Notes: generated from the letters alone by a model not told the origin. Counted from the stretch's first letter, positions 45,376-57,533 are shown. The stretch is 64,000 bases of DNA from Anaspis maculata (GCA_949128115.1 OX421968.1:8866001-8930000); one strand, 5' to 3'. Numbers and translations are program-made.

Positions 45376-45940
45376 AAAATCGTGGCAACTAAGGTCCGAG
45401 GATGGCGCGCAAAAAATCTGAGGATCTTCGTCTATAAGTAAGTTTTTCCCCGATTTTCTGCTTTTCACCTGTTTGTATGGAGATTTAAGATACTTCCTCG
45501 AGATGCCAGTTTTCAGAAAATCACCAGCTTCGATTAAGAGAAGAGGCCTTTTAGGCGGAGCCGGTCTGAGCGTACAAGGGCTCTAACATTGAGGAAGGAA
45601 TGAAATTTTATGGATCTCTCGTGGACAGTTTGAAACCGTGTGCGAACTCTCGAGTTGGTCTAATCCTTGATTATATTTTGTTGGTGGAACCAGCGGTTGA
45701 TTCTAATAAATGAATAAGAACTGCGCCTGCCACGAAATTCAATTCCAGTCGTGCGGTTTCAACGCCAAACAGGCCCGTATTCCGAGGTCATGGAATTTGA
45801 GTTAGGTTTCCGAACTCCTGGCTCAAAATTAAATGAGTTTTTGTACCACAGAAGAGCGGTGGTGACTGACGGAGTGACGGACGCATCATTTATTCACGAA
45901 CCAAGCGTGAAATGTACGACATTATACATACATATGTATA
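45376..45940. other. Intergenic, no recognisable feature
   Basis: No gene is recognised; the open frame at 45751-45969 has no family signal. Confidence 0.4.
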
Positions 45941-46506
45941 CAGGGTGTTTCATGACTTATACGACATAGCTTCAGAATAGATCCAGTTTTTTGAGGCGGT
46001 CTTGGATCTGGCTCCAAAATTTTTCTAAGATCCTGCGTTTCAAAGTTACAGGGTGATTTATGTATTTTGGTCAAAACTTTGATGGGTCATAACTTTGGAA
46101 CAAATGAGTGGAATCGAATGAAATTTGACAGAAGAGGTCTCTTGCTAAGAACAATTACAATGACCAACAAGGCATCAAAAAATCCAGGGCCGGACTAAAA
46201 AAAATGGCCCCCATTAATTCTTGGGCAAAAAAAAACATTTCCGCATCGGATTTCTGAGAAAATGCTATTGTATTCTGAAAGTTTAGAAAAAATGCTACAG
46301 GATCAGCTATCCAATAGGAACGGCACACCTTAAGAGATTTTGTAAAAAAAAATTGAAAAATTTAAAATTTAAATAGCGATATTTTCTGAATGATTTGAGA
46401 TAATTTATTGCAATTACTACTTTTCAAACAGGAAACAAGCAACATTTTCAATAAAATAGAGTCCAAACTCTAACAATAGGTGATAAGTACATGCATTACA
46501 TGTTAT

Positions 46507-46975
46507 TCACAAAAGGTTTTCAAAATGCCCTCCCCCAACTTCAACGCATTTTCTACATCTCGTCAATAAATGTCTAGTGGCTTTTCGAATGATTAGCCTA
46601 TTTTTCCGCATTTCTTCAGCAGCTGTAATGATCCTTTCTCTCAAATTCTCCCTGGTGTTCACTTTTGTCTTGTAAACCATATCTTTCATGTGGCCCCATA
46701 CATAGTAATCTAGGACTGTGAGATCGGGAGATCCGGGAGGCCAGAAATGAGGACCCCCGCGACCAATCCAACGATAGGGGTATTCTGCGTCCAAGTGTTC
46801 TCGGACGTTTAATGAAAAATGAGGCAGTGCCCCATTTTGTTGAAAATAGGCAAAACATTTTGGAGGAAGTTTGGATAGCCTTCCCCCGTCAGCCGTTCTT
46901 CAAAGAAATGTAGCCCAATCAAAGTGTCGTCAACCACTCCGCATCACAAATTCAGTGAAAACCTCCGCTGAGAGT
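46507..46975 (-). pseudogene. Tc1/mariner-type transposase, C-terminal half, left arm
   Basis: Minus strand: CGVVDDTLIGLHFFEERLTG, then after a one-base shift CFAYFQQNGALPHFSLNVRE, RWIGRGGPHFWPPGSPDLTV, LDYYVWGHMKDMVYKTKVNT and CRKCVEVGGGHFENLL to a stop. This follows the DDE/DDD order of insect DUF4817-linked transposases. The expected catalytic D in QQDGA is N here, and SPDLT retains its D, so the copy is inactive. The last 96 codons are still open. Confidence 0.85.
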
Positions 46976-47519
46976 TCTTTTGTACCGTGGCATGAGGGTT
47001 TTCGTGTGCCCATAAGTGGGGATTTTTCAGTTTCAGTTTTGAAGGTTCTCTTCATTTTTTTCGTTTCTCCTCGGTTCCGTTTCGCCACCCGCGTTGTGGA
47101 AGGGCGATTTCGGACTTCTCATTATTGTTATTGTGTATCCCTCCATTTTTCAACTCACAACCTACCCTACCGTGTCGCGCTGGACATCAGCGGACCATGT
47201 AAAGAGAGCGCTCTCTCTATCTCACGGCGCCGGATGTCACAAGGCAGGTCCTTTTTCATTTTTTACTTCAATACACAAGACAGTGTATCCCAGCTGAAAC
47301 ATCTTGGCGTGATTTTCTCAGAAACCGTTCAGCCAATACAATTCTTCTTTTTTGTAAAAATAAGGCCTAAATCTAAGCTTCAATTAGAGAGGTGCCGGTG
47401 TCTGCAGCTGCTCTACTTCCCAAAATATGGCAATTTGAAGAGGCCTCGGAACAACAGGCACATAATTATGGAGATTTATGATTAGCAAGAAAAATAATTC
47501 TACATCAGAATGCAATTGG

Positions 47520-47854
47520 GGCACCGTCTAATTTTTCATTAAACGTCAGAGAATACTTGGATGCAGAATCGCTGCATCCCCCATCGCTGAATTGATCGCG
47601 GGGGTCCTCATTCCTGGCCTCCCAAATCTCCTGATCTCACAGTCCTAGATTACTATGTATGGGGCCACATGAAAGATCTAGAGGTCTACAAGACGGAAAT
47701 GAACACCAGGAATGATTGCAGAGGAAAGATCATTGCAGCTGCTAATGAAACGCGGAACAATAGACCAACCATTCGAAAAGCCACTAGACATTTAGTGACG
47801 AAATGTAGAAAATGCGTCGAAGTTGGGGGAGGGCATTTTGAAAACCATTTGTAA
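47520..47854 (+). pseudogene. Tc1/mariner-type transposase tail, right arm
   Basis: An inverted, more decayed copy of the left-arm frame: the open part MKDLEVYKTEMNTRNDCRGK ends CRKCVEVGGGHFENHL at 47851. Upstream, GGGGGTCCTCATTCCTGGCC and CCTAGATTACTATGTATGGG give the GPHS-PDL-LDYYVWG region in another frame. Divergence from the left arm shows the arms are not being kept identical. Confidence 0.8.
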
Positions 47855-48684
47855 ATAACATGTAATGTATTTATCACCTATTGTTAGGAGTTTAGATTTT
47901 TTTTTCAAATGTTGCTCGTTTACTGTTTGAAAAGTAGTAATTGCGATGAATTATCTCAAACCATTCAGGAAATATCGCTATTAAAATTTTCTATTTTTTT
48001 TATTTTATTTTTTCACTAAACCTACTGAGGTGTGCCGTTCGTATTGGATAGCTGATTCTGTAGCATTTTTTCTCAACTTTCCAAATACAATGGCTTTTTT
48101 TCAGGAATCCGATGCGAAAATGGCTTTTTTGCCCAACAATTAATGGGGGCCATTTTTTTTAGCCCGGCCCTGGATTTTTCCATGCCTTGTTGGTCATTGT
48201 AATTGTTCTTGGTGGGAGACTTTTCCTGCCAAATTTCATTCGATTCCATTCATTTGTTCCAAAGTTATGACCTATCAAAGTTTTGACCAAAAAACATAAA
48301 TCCAAAGACAAACACAAAGACCAAACGTAACTTTGAAACGTAGGATCTTAGAAAAATTTCGAAGCTAGATCCGGATCCGCCTCAAAAAAGTGGATCTATC
48401 CTTAAGCTATGTCGTATAAGTCATGAAACACCCTGTATATGTACCTAACCTACATATTGTATATGTCAACGTACATATAAATTATACCACCCACCCCTGG
48501 AGACTTGCCCTTCGACATAATTCTAAAAATTTAAAACGATTCTTACATGATTTTTTCCATAGGTTTCGAATCTGCCCACTAAAATTTTCTGTGATAAATT
48601 GCTTCACATTGAAGTTGATGCCACCAAAAAAATGGCTTGACTTTGACAGCCAATAACTTTCGATTGCCTTGTTTTTTTTGTCTG

Positions 48685-49400
48685 TAAAGAGCAAATATCT
48701 GATTATTTCTGTAAAAGCTCAGCTTTATATGAAAAATGTCCACCTCAGTAGTAATGTAGTGCATTTTGCATAGTAAATATGAGTGGCATGCGCGCACCAC
48801 TTCTTTACAGTTGTTGGTTGCGTCCAACGTATAGGTGCGTGCGTGTTTAGGTCCAAAATCAAAAAATTTTGTTTCAAACAATTCTCCAATACTGTGGCCT
48901 CATTTTCTTCGCTGGTTGTATATAGAAAATTGAGAAAACAAAGAATTCCCTCGCTGGCTGAAAATCATGATGCATCCATAGCCGATGGGAATGTTTATAA
49001 ACTTGATAAATGAATAATAAACCACAGCTTCTCAATCGCTGTCACACTGTAACAAAGGCCCGGATATGTACTTCGATAAAAAAAAATTGAGCATATAGCT
49101 TCATTAGATCGAAAGATATGATGATGCAAAGGTAGGCATGTAAGCGTTTTCTCTATTTTAAATAAGTTTCGCGATTTGTGCATTCTTTATTGTTGTTAAA
49201 GATTGTTTATATTTGACTGATCATCTTCAAACGTCGTCGGTATCAACCCGCAATAGTCAAGATTCGATTAACGAAAGAATGAACTGGATATGTTCAACCG
49301 TTCAGAAGATACGGAAGATTTAGGTAAATTTTGTAAGGAAACGAGGAAAAAAATCACGAAAAAAAAAAGCGGGCACAAATAGCCTCCGTCACTACGTCTG
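48685..49400 (+). repeat. Dispersed repeat, copy 2 (direct repeat of 50395-51140)
   Basis: AGCAAATATCTGATTATTTC, GCATGCGCGCACCACTTC, CTCAATCGCTGTCACACTGT and CGTCGTCGGTATCAACC occur in the same order at 50395-51140. The repeat ends in the GGCCACAAATAGCC unit in both places. Confidence 0.88.
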
Positions 49401-49505
49401 GCAAGGCTTAAAAAGCGGCCACAAATAGCCTCCGCCACTACGTCTGGCGAGGCTTAAAAACCGGCCACAAATAGCCTCCGCCACTACGTTTGGCGAGGCT
49501 TAAAA
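49361..49505 (+). repeat. Three tandem units, approx. 62 bp
   Basis: CGGCCACAAATAGCCTCCGC, CACTACGTCTGGCGAGGC and TTAAAA form each unit. One further unit is at 51101-51147 and a diverged inverted one near 51890-51935. Confidence 0.9.
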
Positions 49506-49506
49506 A

Positions 49507-49604
49507 CTTTTCTACTTCTTGCGGTAGGCTGTGGCCTGGTCATTGGCAGGCAAACGAGGCTGATTTTGGCCAGGCCACAGCCTACCGCAAGTAGAAAAGT
49601 TTTT
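49507..49604. repeat. Hairpin, approx. 40 bp stem
   Basis: CTTTTCTACTTCTTGCGGTA and GGCTGTGGCCTGG pair with CCAGGCCACAGCC and TACCGCAAGTAGAAAAG across a loop of about 30 bp. Confidence 0.9.
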
Positions 49605-49834
49605 GATCATACTGTACATATACGGAAATATATGTATGTATTTAGAAGAAAATTTGAACTTTATTAAACAAAAATTTATCGGGTCAATAGTTACGAATTT
49701 CCCAAGCTACGGTTTGGGAGCAAAAGATTATTCGTTGCTTGCTGGCGCTTTTTTCTCCTCCGAACAGGATGAAATCTTAGACAAGAAAGATTTCAACTCA
49801 ATTGCGTAGCTCATGACTTTGGTACCCGAACCAA

Positions 49835-52670
49835 GAACCAGTCTATCTCCCCACCTTGCGGTGTGTCTAATAGGAAGCCTCGCCCAAAAAAAGGTCTTCG
49901 CAGCAAAAAATCATTTTGGTACATTATTACAAAAAGTACACATAAAACACGTACACACATACCTACATACAATAAGAAGTATCGTTATTGTTTGTTTTAT
50001 TAGCTTGGAAACTGTTTGAAACTTGCTTGGCAAAAAATTAATAATGATGGTATCTACTCTAAAACTTCAATGAATAGTGATATCGAAACATATTTGCCAA
50101 ATGTGACCTGAGATAAAATAAGTAGTCATTAATGCAAAAAAAAGGCAATGAAATAAAAAGAGAAACTGTATGTGACACGTAAGAATACCTCTCATCTGCG
50201 ATTTGCGGTAAAAATGGGAGATTATTCAACTAGTTTGAAAGTTTGAAAGGCACGAGCAGAGCAAATGTTTGGAAGATGACCTTTTCGATGTAGAAATTAG
50301 GGGTGTATTTTACGTTAATACCATTGTACCGTTGAGGGCAGTCTTAGCCCCATGACTCGGCTAGCCTAAACGGGTGCCTTGTTTTTTTTTGTTAAAAGCA
50401 AATATCTGATTATTTCTGTGAAAGCTCAGCTTTATACGAAAAATGCTCACCTCAGTAGTAATATAGAGCATTTTGCATAGTATGTATGAGAGGCATGCAC
50501 GCACCACTTCTTTACAGTTGTTGGTTGCGTCAGAAAAAAAATCATATCTAAAAAACTATAACTCTTGATCAAATTTTTTTCTTTTAAAAAATTCTGCAAT
50601 ACTTTGGCTCCAATCGCTCCGCTAGTTGTATATAGAAAACTGTGAAAATAAAAATTTTCCCTGCTGATTGAAAATTATGCTGCATCCATAGCTGATGAAA
50701 ATGTTTATAAACCTTACAAATAAATAATAAACCATTGTTTCTCAATCGCTGTCACACTGTAACAAAGGTCTGGATATGTACTTCATATTAAAAAAAAATT
50801 AGGCACAAAGCTTCACTAGATCCAAAGATATGATGATGGAAAGGCTGACATCCATGCGTTTTCTCTATTTTAAATGAGTATCACGAGTTGAGCATACTTT
50901 ATTGTTGTTAAAGATTGTTTATATTTGACCGATCATCTTTAAACGTCGTCGGTATCAACCTGCTATAGTTGAGATTCGATTAGCGAAAGAATGAACTGGA
51001 TATATTGAACCATTCAAAAGATACGGAAGATTTAGGTGAATTGTGTTAAGAAACGAGGAACGAGGAAAAAAAAATAATAATCACGAAAAAAAAAAAAAAA
51101 GCGGCCACAAATAGCCTCCGCCACTACGTCTGGCGAGGCTTAAAAATCCTGCCGAAATAACGATAAACAATTCCCACAATAACATTTTAGTGTAAGACGG
51201 CGTCGCTGATCAAGTGCTGAAGTTCACAGTTGGATGTAGAAAGTTACGATATGCAGACAAGTACATGTTCTCATGGAAATACATAACCACATGTACAGGG
51301 TTATATTTAGAAAATAATTGAACTTTTTTTTGACAAAAACTCTACTTCGATAAAACCCCCCAGTCGATAGTTTCGAACTTTTGAAAACGACCGCAACGCT
51401 ACGGCTCGGCGCATACGCCTCTGCAAATTGACAATCTGTACGGGCGTGTGTTCCCGACCGATATTGACGTGCCATTCGACTATATTCAACATTTTGAAAT
51501 GGTCAATATTAGGTACCTGAAGGATATTGGCACCCTTAATAAGAAACATTTTCGCTCAACAACAACAAAAAAGTACGTAGCACTAAAAATCGCAGGAATT
51601 TTGAAATCAACAATTTTAAACGATTGCGTTCAAATCTATCATGTGGACGTAGAAATATACCTACCTATTCAATAAACAATCGACATGTCGGAAGGCGCTT
51701 ATGTCCTCGCTTTGTCTGTTTTTCTGTCCGCCTGTTCGTTGTACGGCATCTAAGTAGTCCTAGACGCAAGGATTTTTGCGAACAACTTTTTTCTTGTTAG
51801 TAGGTATCCAGAATCACTTTTTGGTTGTTAACTGGGTCATGTATGTCATAACTGGACATAACTAGGAAATTGGAAGCATTTTTTAAGTCTTGCCAAACGT
51901 AGTGCCGCAGGCTATTTGTGGACGCATTCTTTAGCGCATTTTATTTTTCGCTATTATTTTCCTCGTTTTTTTTTTAACCCCTCGTTCAACAGAATTCACC
52001 TAAATATTCCGTACCTTCCGAACGGTTGAACATATCCAGTTCATTCTTTCTTTAATCGAATCTCAACTATTGCGATATTTGCTCTTTACAAAAAAAAAAC
52101 AAGGCACCCGTTTAGGCTCGCCGAGTTATGGGGCTAAGACCGCCCTCAACGGTACAATGGTGTTAAAGTAAAATAGGTATGGTGGAGATGAAACTATTCA
52201 CCCCTAATTTCTACATCGAAAAGGTCCTATTCCAAACATTTGCTTTGCTCGTGTCTTTCAAACTTTCAAATTAGTTGAATAATCTCCCAATTTTACCGCA
52301 AATCGCAGAAAGAGGTATTCTTACGTGTCACATAGGTACAGTTTCTCTTTTCCTTCCATTCCCTTTATTTTGCATTAATGACTACTTATTTTATCTCAGG
52401 TCATATTTGGCAAATATGTTTCGATATCACTTCATTGAAGTTTTAGAGTAGGTACTATTATTATTATTAATTTTTTGGCAAGCAAGTTTGAAACAGTTTC
52501 CAAGCTAACAACAAAACAATAACGATACTTATTGTATGTGTGTACGCCGTGTTTCATGTGTAGGTACTGTTTGTAATAATGTACCATAATGATTTATTGC
52601 TGCGAAGACCTTTTTTTTTGGGCGAGGCTTCCTATTAGACACACCGCAAGGTGGGGAGATGGACTGGTTA
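49835..52670. repeat. Palindrome with 0.57 kb arms
   Basis: AACCAGTCTATCTCCCCACC and GCGGTGTGTCTAATAGGAAG at the left are mirrored at 52610-52670. The arms continue through AATAAGTAGTCATTAATGCA, GGTATTCTTACG and GGGTGCCTTG to about 50400 and 52080. The interior holds dispersed-repeat copy 3, tandem units, and a segment (51160-51760) similar to 33690-34090. It includes (GTCY)-like TTTGTCTGTTTTTCTGTCCG, so a Helentron-like piece is nested inside. Confidence 0.8.
50395..51145 (+). repeat. Dispersed repeat, copy 3
   Basis: See the matching copy at 48685. This one is preceded by GGCTAGCCTAAACGGGTGCC as at 13425 and is followed by a GGCCACAAATAGCC unit. Confidence 0.88.
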
Positions 52671-52679
52671 TGAGTATGT

Positions 52680-53370
52680 GTTTTACCTCCTGCATTCCAG
52701 CATACTATTGATGGATAGCTCATAGTTTTGAGGACCGTACTAGGCAAAATCGTGACTAAATAACGATAAGACCCTAATCAACATCTTGCGTTCACTGATC
52801 CTTTACCACCATGTCCTTTACAAAGGAAGGGCGCTACTGAGCCTCACGCCCGTTGAGCAAATTGCAGGATTTCACCAGGAAAGGTCATCCCATTTCTAGC
52901 CAGAAACAGTGAAAATACACAATCACTACCTAATTTAATGAATATTTTATCACTACATAATAATTATTGTAGTTTTCATGCAATGTTGAAGGGAGCTGAA
53001 ACAAGGCTGGAGTCACAGCTCAAAACGTGAGAACAAAACACTTTCAAACGATAAGTAGGTACCTAGGTACCTAATAATAAGTAATCGCACCTACGTTATA
53101 CAATAATTGTAACATTTTTAATATATCGTCGGTTTTTTTCAACTATTTTCCGCTTTGCTTATATCTACTGATTATTTATTCAAGTTTATTATTGCTTAAT
53201 AATTGAAAAGGAAACTTCCAAATTGGTTCAACACATCTTGGCTATACTCACAAATTTCCTACACTTTACCACTATTTACCTGCAACGATATACACTTTTG
53301 TTGTCAACGATGGAGTTAATTGGTGGAATAAAAATGAATGTTTACAAAAAAAAGTTTTCAAATCTATTTT
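52680..53370. other. Intergenic, no recognisable feature
   Basis: Only a partial element end (GCGCTACTGAGCCTCACGCC at 52828) related to 35185 and 43790. Confidence 0.4.
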
Positions 53371-53371
53371 T

Positions 53372-53640
53372 TCAACCCAGTCGGTAGCACGGTGAGCTCG
53401 GCCCCGCTTTCAAAGGCGAAGGTCCCGTGTTCAAATCCGCACTGGGCCAGATGGACGTTTTCACGCGTTTTCTAGTACTGGGGCATCTACTATCGTGCGG
53501 TGATGCCCCGGGAAAAGGGATGAAACGAGAAAGTCATCGAAACAAAACCACACTGAATAATCCTCACTGTTCCAATAATGTCTTCGTTGTTATCGTCAAT
53601 ACTGTTATCGTTACTGAAAAACCCCCACAGAAAAACCAAT
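53372..53640 (+). mobile_element. tRNA-derived SINE (family 2), second copy
   Basis: CAACCCAGTCGGTAGCACGG (A box), GTGTTCAAATCC (B box), then GTTTTCACGCGTTTTCTAGT and GGGAAAAGGGATGAAACGAG, collinear with the copy at 38919-39232 for about 170 bp. It then diverges, and the 3' end is unclear. No target duplication was found. Confidence 0.75.
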
Positions 53641-54117
53641 GACCTTGAAGTTGATGCAGGACAAAAAAAACTTTTTCTTTCAATTTTGGAAATGTCTATA
53701 CTTAGGCTCAAACCAAAGTGCATCCTTGTAGCTTTCCAAAAAGATCTGAATGGTGAATTTCTGTCAAGGAATAAGAACCTCCATCCTTAATCATTTCGAC
53801 TACAAGCTAGGGAAGAGAGTGAGAAAAATTGTGTGAACTGCGCAAGAGGAAAGACATAGGAGGATGAATCGTGGTTCGGCGTTAAGGGGTTTCTGATGCG
53901 ACTAAAAAAGTTGTTGACGGGAATCGGTTTTATTTTATTTTTTTCGTCAAGTCGAAACTCCTATAAAAAGAAAATGTACAGGCATTGCTATCAAATTTTG
54001 AAAATTTCCAAATTTGTTTGAAAATTCAAAAACCAGATAGCATTGACAATCCATCTTCCTTCAAGAAAGTCGCAGGCCAAATTTTAACTTTTTATTTTCT
54101 ATTTTCTTTATATTTAA
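53641..54117. other. Intergenic, no recognisable feature
   Basis: Nothing supportable. Confidence 0.4.
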
Positions 54118-55240
54118 GGATAGGCTACTTTTGATATGGCACCGCCTCCAGCTTCCGCCCCCCAAAAGAAAAAAAGTGCGACTTTCAACAATTTTCACTG
54201 ATTTAGCTGATAATGTTACCTCGAACATTCAGAAACTCTTCACTCAAACTGTGCAAGAATTTCTTTGTCAAACTCTGCCACTCCCACACGCCACCCCCAA
54301 AGTGAGAGATAAATGTAAAACATGAACCTGAAGACATAGCAATCTAATTCTTTCACTATATTGATAGCTGACTAAAATTGGAAAAAGATAGGCCACTTTT
54401 AATCAGCCGCCGCCTCCAGCTGCCGCCTCCAAACCAAAAAAAATGCAACTTTCACAATTTTCACTGATTGTCATATTTCCCTTACATTAAGAAACTCTCA
54501 ACTCAAACTGTGCAACAGTTACTTTGCCGAATGCTGCCGCCTCCACACGCTGCCCTCAAAGTGAGAGATGAATGAAAAACATAAACCCGAAGACATAACG
54601 ATCTAATTCTTTCGCTATATGGATAGCTAACTAAAAATGGGAAAGAGTAGGCTACTTTTGATATGGCGCCGCCTCCAACTTCCACCCCAAAAGAAAAAAG
54701 TGCAAATTTCAATAATTTTCACTGATTTACATTTTAATGTTACCTCAAACATTCAGAAACTCCAAACTCAAACTGTGGAAGAATTTCTTTGCCAAACTCT
54801 GCCGCTCCAACACGCCGCCCCCAAAGTAAGAGATAAATGTATAACATAACCTGAAGACATAGCGATCTAATTGTTCCGCTATATAGATAGCTGACTAAAA
54901 ATGGGAAGAGATAGGTCACTTTTGATTAGTCGCCGCCTTCAGCTTCCGCCCCCAAACAAACAAAAATGCAACTTTCACAATTTTCACTGATTGTCATATT
55001 TCCTTAAACATTTAGGAACCCCTAACTCAAACTGTGCAACAGTCACTTTGCCGAATGCTGCTACCCCCACACGCTGCCCTCAAAGTAAGAGATAAATGGA
55101 AAACATAAACCTGAAAACAAAGCGATCTAATTCTTTTGCTATATGGATAGCCGACTAAAAATGGGAAAGAATAGACTACTGTTGATTAGTCGCCGCTCCC
55201 AGATCCCGCCCTCAAACAAAAAAATATTGATGAGTGAAAG
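54118..55240 (+). repeat. Tandem array, approx. 262-bp unit, 4-5 copies
   Basis: Units start near 54118, 54388, 54645, 54908 and 55167 (AGGCTACTTTTGATATGGC and variants). Each holds CCGCCTCCAGCTTCCGCC, ACTCAAACTGTGCAA and AAGTGAGAGATAAATG. Spacing is 257-270 bp. Alternate units are more alike, suggesting higher-order duplication. The same unit occurs once at 1221-1500. Confidence 0.93.
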
Positions 55241-55440
55241 AATTTTCATTCAAATCTATTTCATTGGTAAGTACCCTATTTTGATAACAAAATATCACAA
55301 TGAGTTTCGAATGAAGAAAGTGGGCAAGGAATGGTGTTTCTCCTTCAACCAAATTTCTTTACGTTCATAATATGCCTCTTTGAGAAAATGCGCTACTGAG
55401 ACTCACGCACGTGAAGGCATACTCACTTGTTTTACCTTCC
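55241..55440 (+). repeat. Element end following the tandem array
   Basis: Nearly identical to 1500-1695, ending GCGCTACTGAGACTCACGCA and CTCACTTGTTTTAC. It marks the boundary of this repeat family. Confidence 0.8.
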
Positions 55441-55544
55441 ATTAGTACCCGTACCCTCCCCTCTAGGCCGAAAAAGTAAAACTAATACTCAAGTAGATAG
55501 TTGTGAGTATTTCACAGACAAATAATTTGTTGCTGAAGATATAG

Positions 55545-57268
55545 TGGACGTGGTAGGAAAAAACAAGTTGCAAATGATGATAAAGGCAAACCACTTTGCA
55601 GGATCGTAACTAAGACCTAAATGAACGATTTGACCCGCAGTGCTTTTTCTTCCGTCCCTTAGGATTTGAATGGCGCCCCTTTTTCAAAATGGCGGATTTT
55701 ATCTAAGGGCAGAAGGTATCGAATAGCCGGGTGATGTCCAGCTTTGTTGAAATATATGGAGCTATGTCTCGATCGGTTTCTGGAACATCAAACACTATTT
55801 AAAAAAATGGTGGAACATTGACATCTGTCGCAGGCAAATTTGGTGGAGGCGCCAGAAGGAATTTAGTACGGTCATAAGCAAATCGCTGTAACATTTTTAT
55901 TTTTCGACCGATTTCAACACAAGACATCTAATTTTGTAGAAAAGTAAATTCTTCTTGTTATCTTATACCTTCCATGGGAAAAAAAACATTAAGGAACGTT
56001 GAAAAAAAAATTTCAAAAAAATTTGAAAAAAAAGATTTTTTCAATTTTTTTATTTTCATGAAAATTGCCTCATTTGTAGATTTCGATGTGCCCTTTCTAA
56101 ATTTGCACTTTTCCGATTTATATCTTCGCAGTGCGCACCGCCATCTTGAAAAAATGATATCTGAAAAGAAGTTTTTGACAATATCTGAATTTAAGTCCAT
56201 GCAAGATTGAAATGTTTATATACGTATGGAAGTACATTTAATTCTCCACGATTTAACACCTGAACCATCCCTGTGCAACACGGGGTTCTTGAGCTAGAGC
56301 TTCCGGAAGTATCAATTTTCGGTGTTAAATAGTGACCGCGCCTACCGGATTTCACCACTGGATCACCACCATGTCTTAATCAAGTTACCCATCAATAACG
56401 CGTCGTCATTCATCACAAATTATGAACATTGGTGGACCTGGCACAGCCCCAAGAGGTGATTTTTAATTCTTTTGGAACCGAAAATTGATACTTCCAGAAG
56501 GTCTAGCTCAAGAACCGCGGGTCGCACAGAGCTGGTTCAGATGTCAAACTGTGGAGGATTGAATGTGCTTCCATATGTATATAAACATTTCAATGTCACA
56601 AGAGCCAAAATCCAGATAATGTCAGAAACTTCTTTTCAGACATAATTTTTTCAATATGGCGGCGCGTGCGGCAAAGATAGAAATCGGAAAAGTGCAAATT
56701 TAGAAAAGGCACATCAAAATCTACAGATAAAGCAATTTTCATGAAAATAAAAAAATTAAAAAAATCTTTTTCTTTTTCAAATCATTTTTTAATTTTTTCT
56801 TCAATATACCTCAATGTCTTTTTTCATGGAAGGTACAAGGTCACACGAAAAATTCACTTTTCTACATAATGAGATGTCTTGTGTTAAAATCGGTTGAAAA
56901 ATGAAAATGTTACAGCAATTTTCTTATGACAGTACTAAATTCCTTCTGGCGCCTCCACCAAATTTGCCTGCGGTAGATGGCAATGTTCCACCATTTTTCT
57001 AAATAGTGTTTGATGTCCCAGAAACCGATTGAGACATAGCCCCATATATTTCTACTGAGCTGGACATCACTAGGCTATTCGATACCTGCTGCCCCTAGAT
57101 AATATCCGCCATTTTGAAAAAGGGGCGCTATTCAAATCCTAAGGGACGAAAATAAAAGCACTGCGGGTCAAATTGTTTATTTAGGTCTCAGTTGTAACCC
57201 TGCAAAGTGGTTTGCCTTTATCATCATTTGCAACTTATATTCCCTATTTTGGTTGTACCACGTCCACT
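55545..57268. mobile_element. Palindromic element, approx. 1.7 kb
   Basis: TAGTGGACGTGGTAGGAAAA and CAAATGATGATAAAGGCAAA at the left are mirrored at 57215-57268. GGATTTGAATGGCGCCCC and CGCCAGAAGGAATTTAGTAC are mirrored likewise, with a centre near 56406. No CAGGGTG ends and no clear target duplication. No coding frame is seen. Confidence 0.8.
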
Positions 57269-57533
57269 AATATGATTCTGTTAACAAAATCTTGCAAGTT
57301 TTTACACGTTTTGAAGTTTTTTGAACACTCTATTTACGTTAAACACAGCGGCAAAAATACCTACAGTGTGCAAAACCATAAATTCGGAATGACACAAGAC
57401 AAGATAAAAGCAATTAAATGGTGGTGCAACAAAAATCCTCTGAATGGCTCCTTATCTAAACGCCTGTAACATAAATTGGTGGGGTTTTTCCCGGAAATTT
57501 TGGTAATGTAAAGTTGAAATGAGCATTCGGTAA

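Larger units (their letters stand above)
45941..48435. mobile_element. CAGGGTGTTTCATGAC palindrome carrying transposase remnants
   Basis: CAGGGTGTTTCATGACTTAT and ATAAGTCATGAAACACCCTG are the ends, bordered by TA. Arms of about 0.9-1 kb run inward through CAGGGCCGGACTAAAAAAAA (mirrored at 48147-48173) to an inverted pair of Tc1/mariner-type transposase tails (46507-46970 minus; about 47520-47854 plus). The unpaired middle is about 47000-47520. TA flanks and transposase content together place the CAGGGTG family in the IS630-Tc1-mariner superfamily. Confidence 0.88.

Noticed and set aside
46871..47485. 204-codon plus-strand open frame
   Set aside because: It is antisense to the transposase remnant in part, and its product lacks any family signal.
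46189..48173. hAT element with CAGGGCCGG ends inserted in the 45.9-48.4 kb palindrome
   Set aside because: The 8-bp flanks (AAAAAATC and GATTTTTC) are inverted, not duplicated, so a simple hAT insertion is not supported.
49361..49505. CRISPR-like array
   Set aside because: Units are contiguous, with no spacers, in a eukaryotic repeat context; they are plain tandem repeats.
57212..57469. 85-codon plus-strand frame before the LINE
   Set aside because: Its start lies inside the arm of the palindrome and no family features are seen; it is too weak to call a gene.
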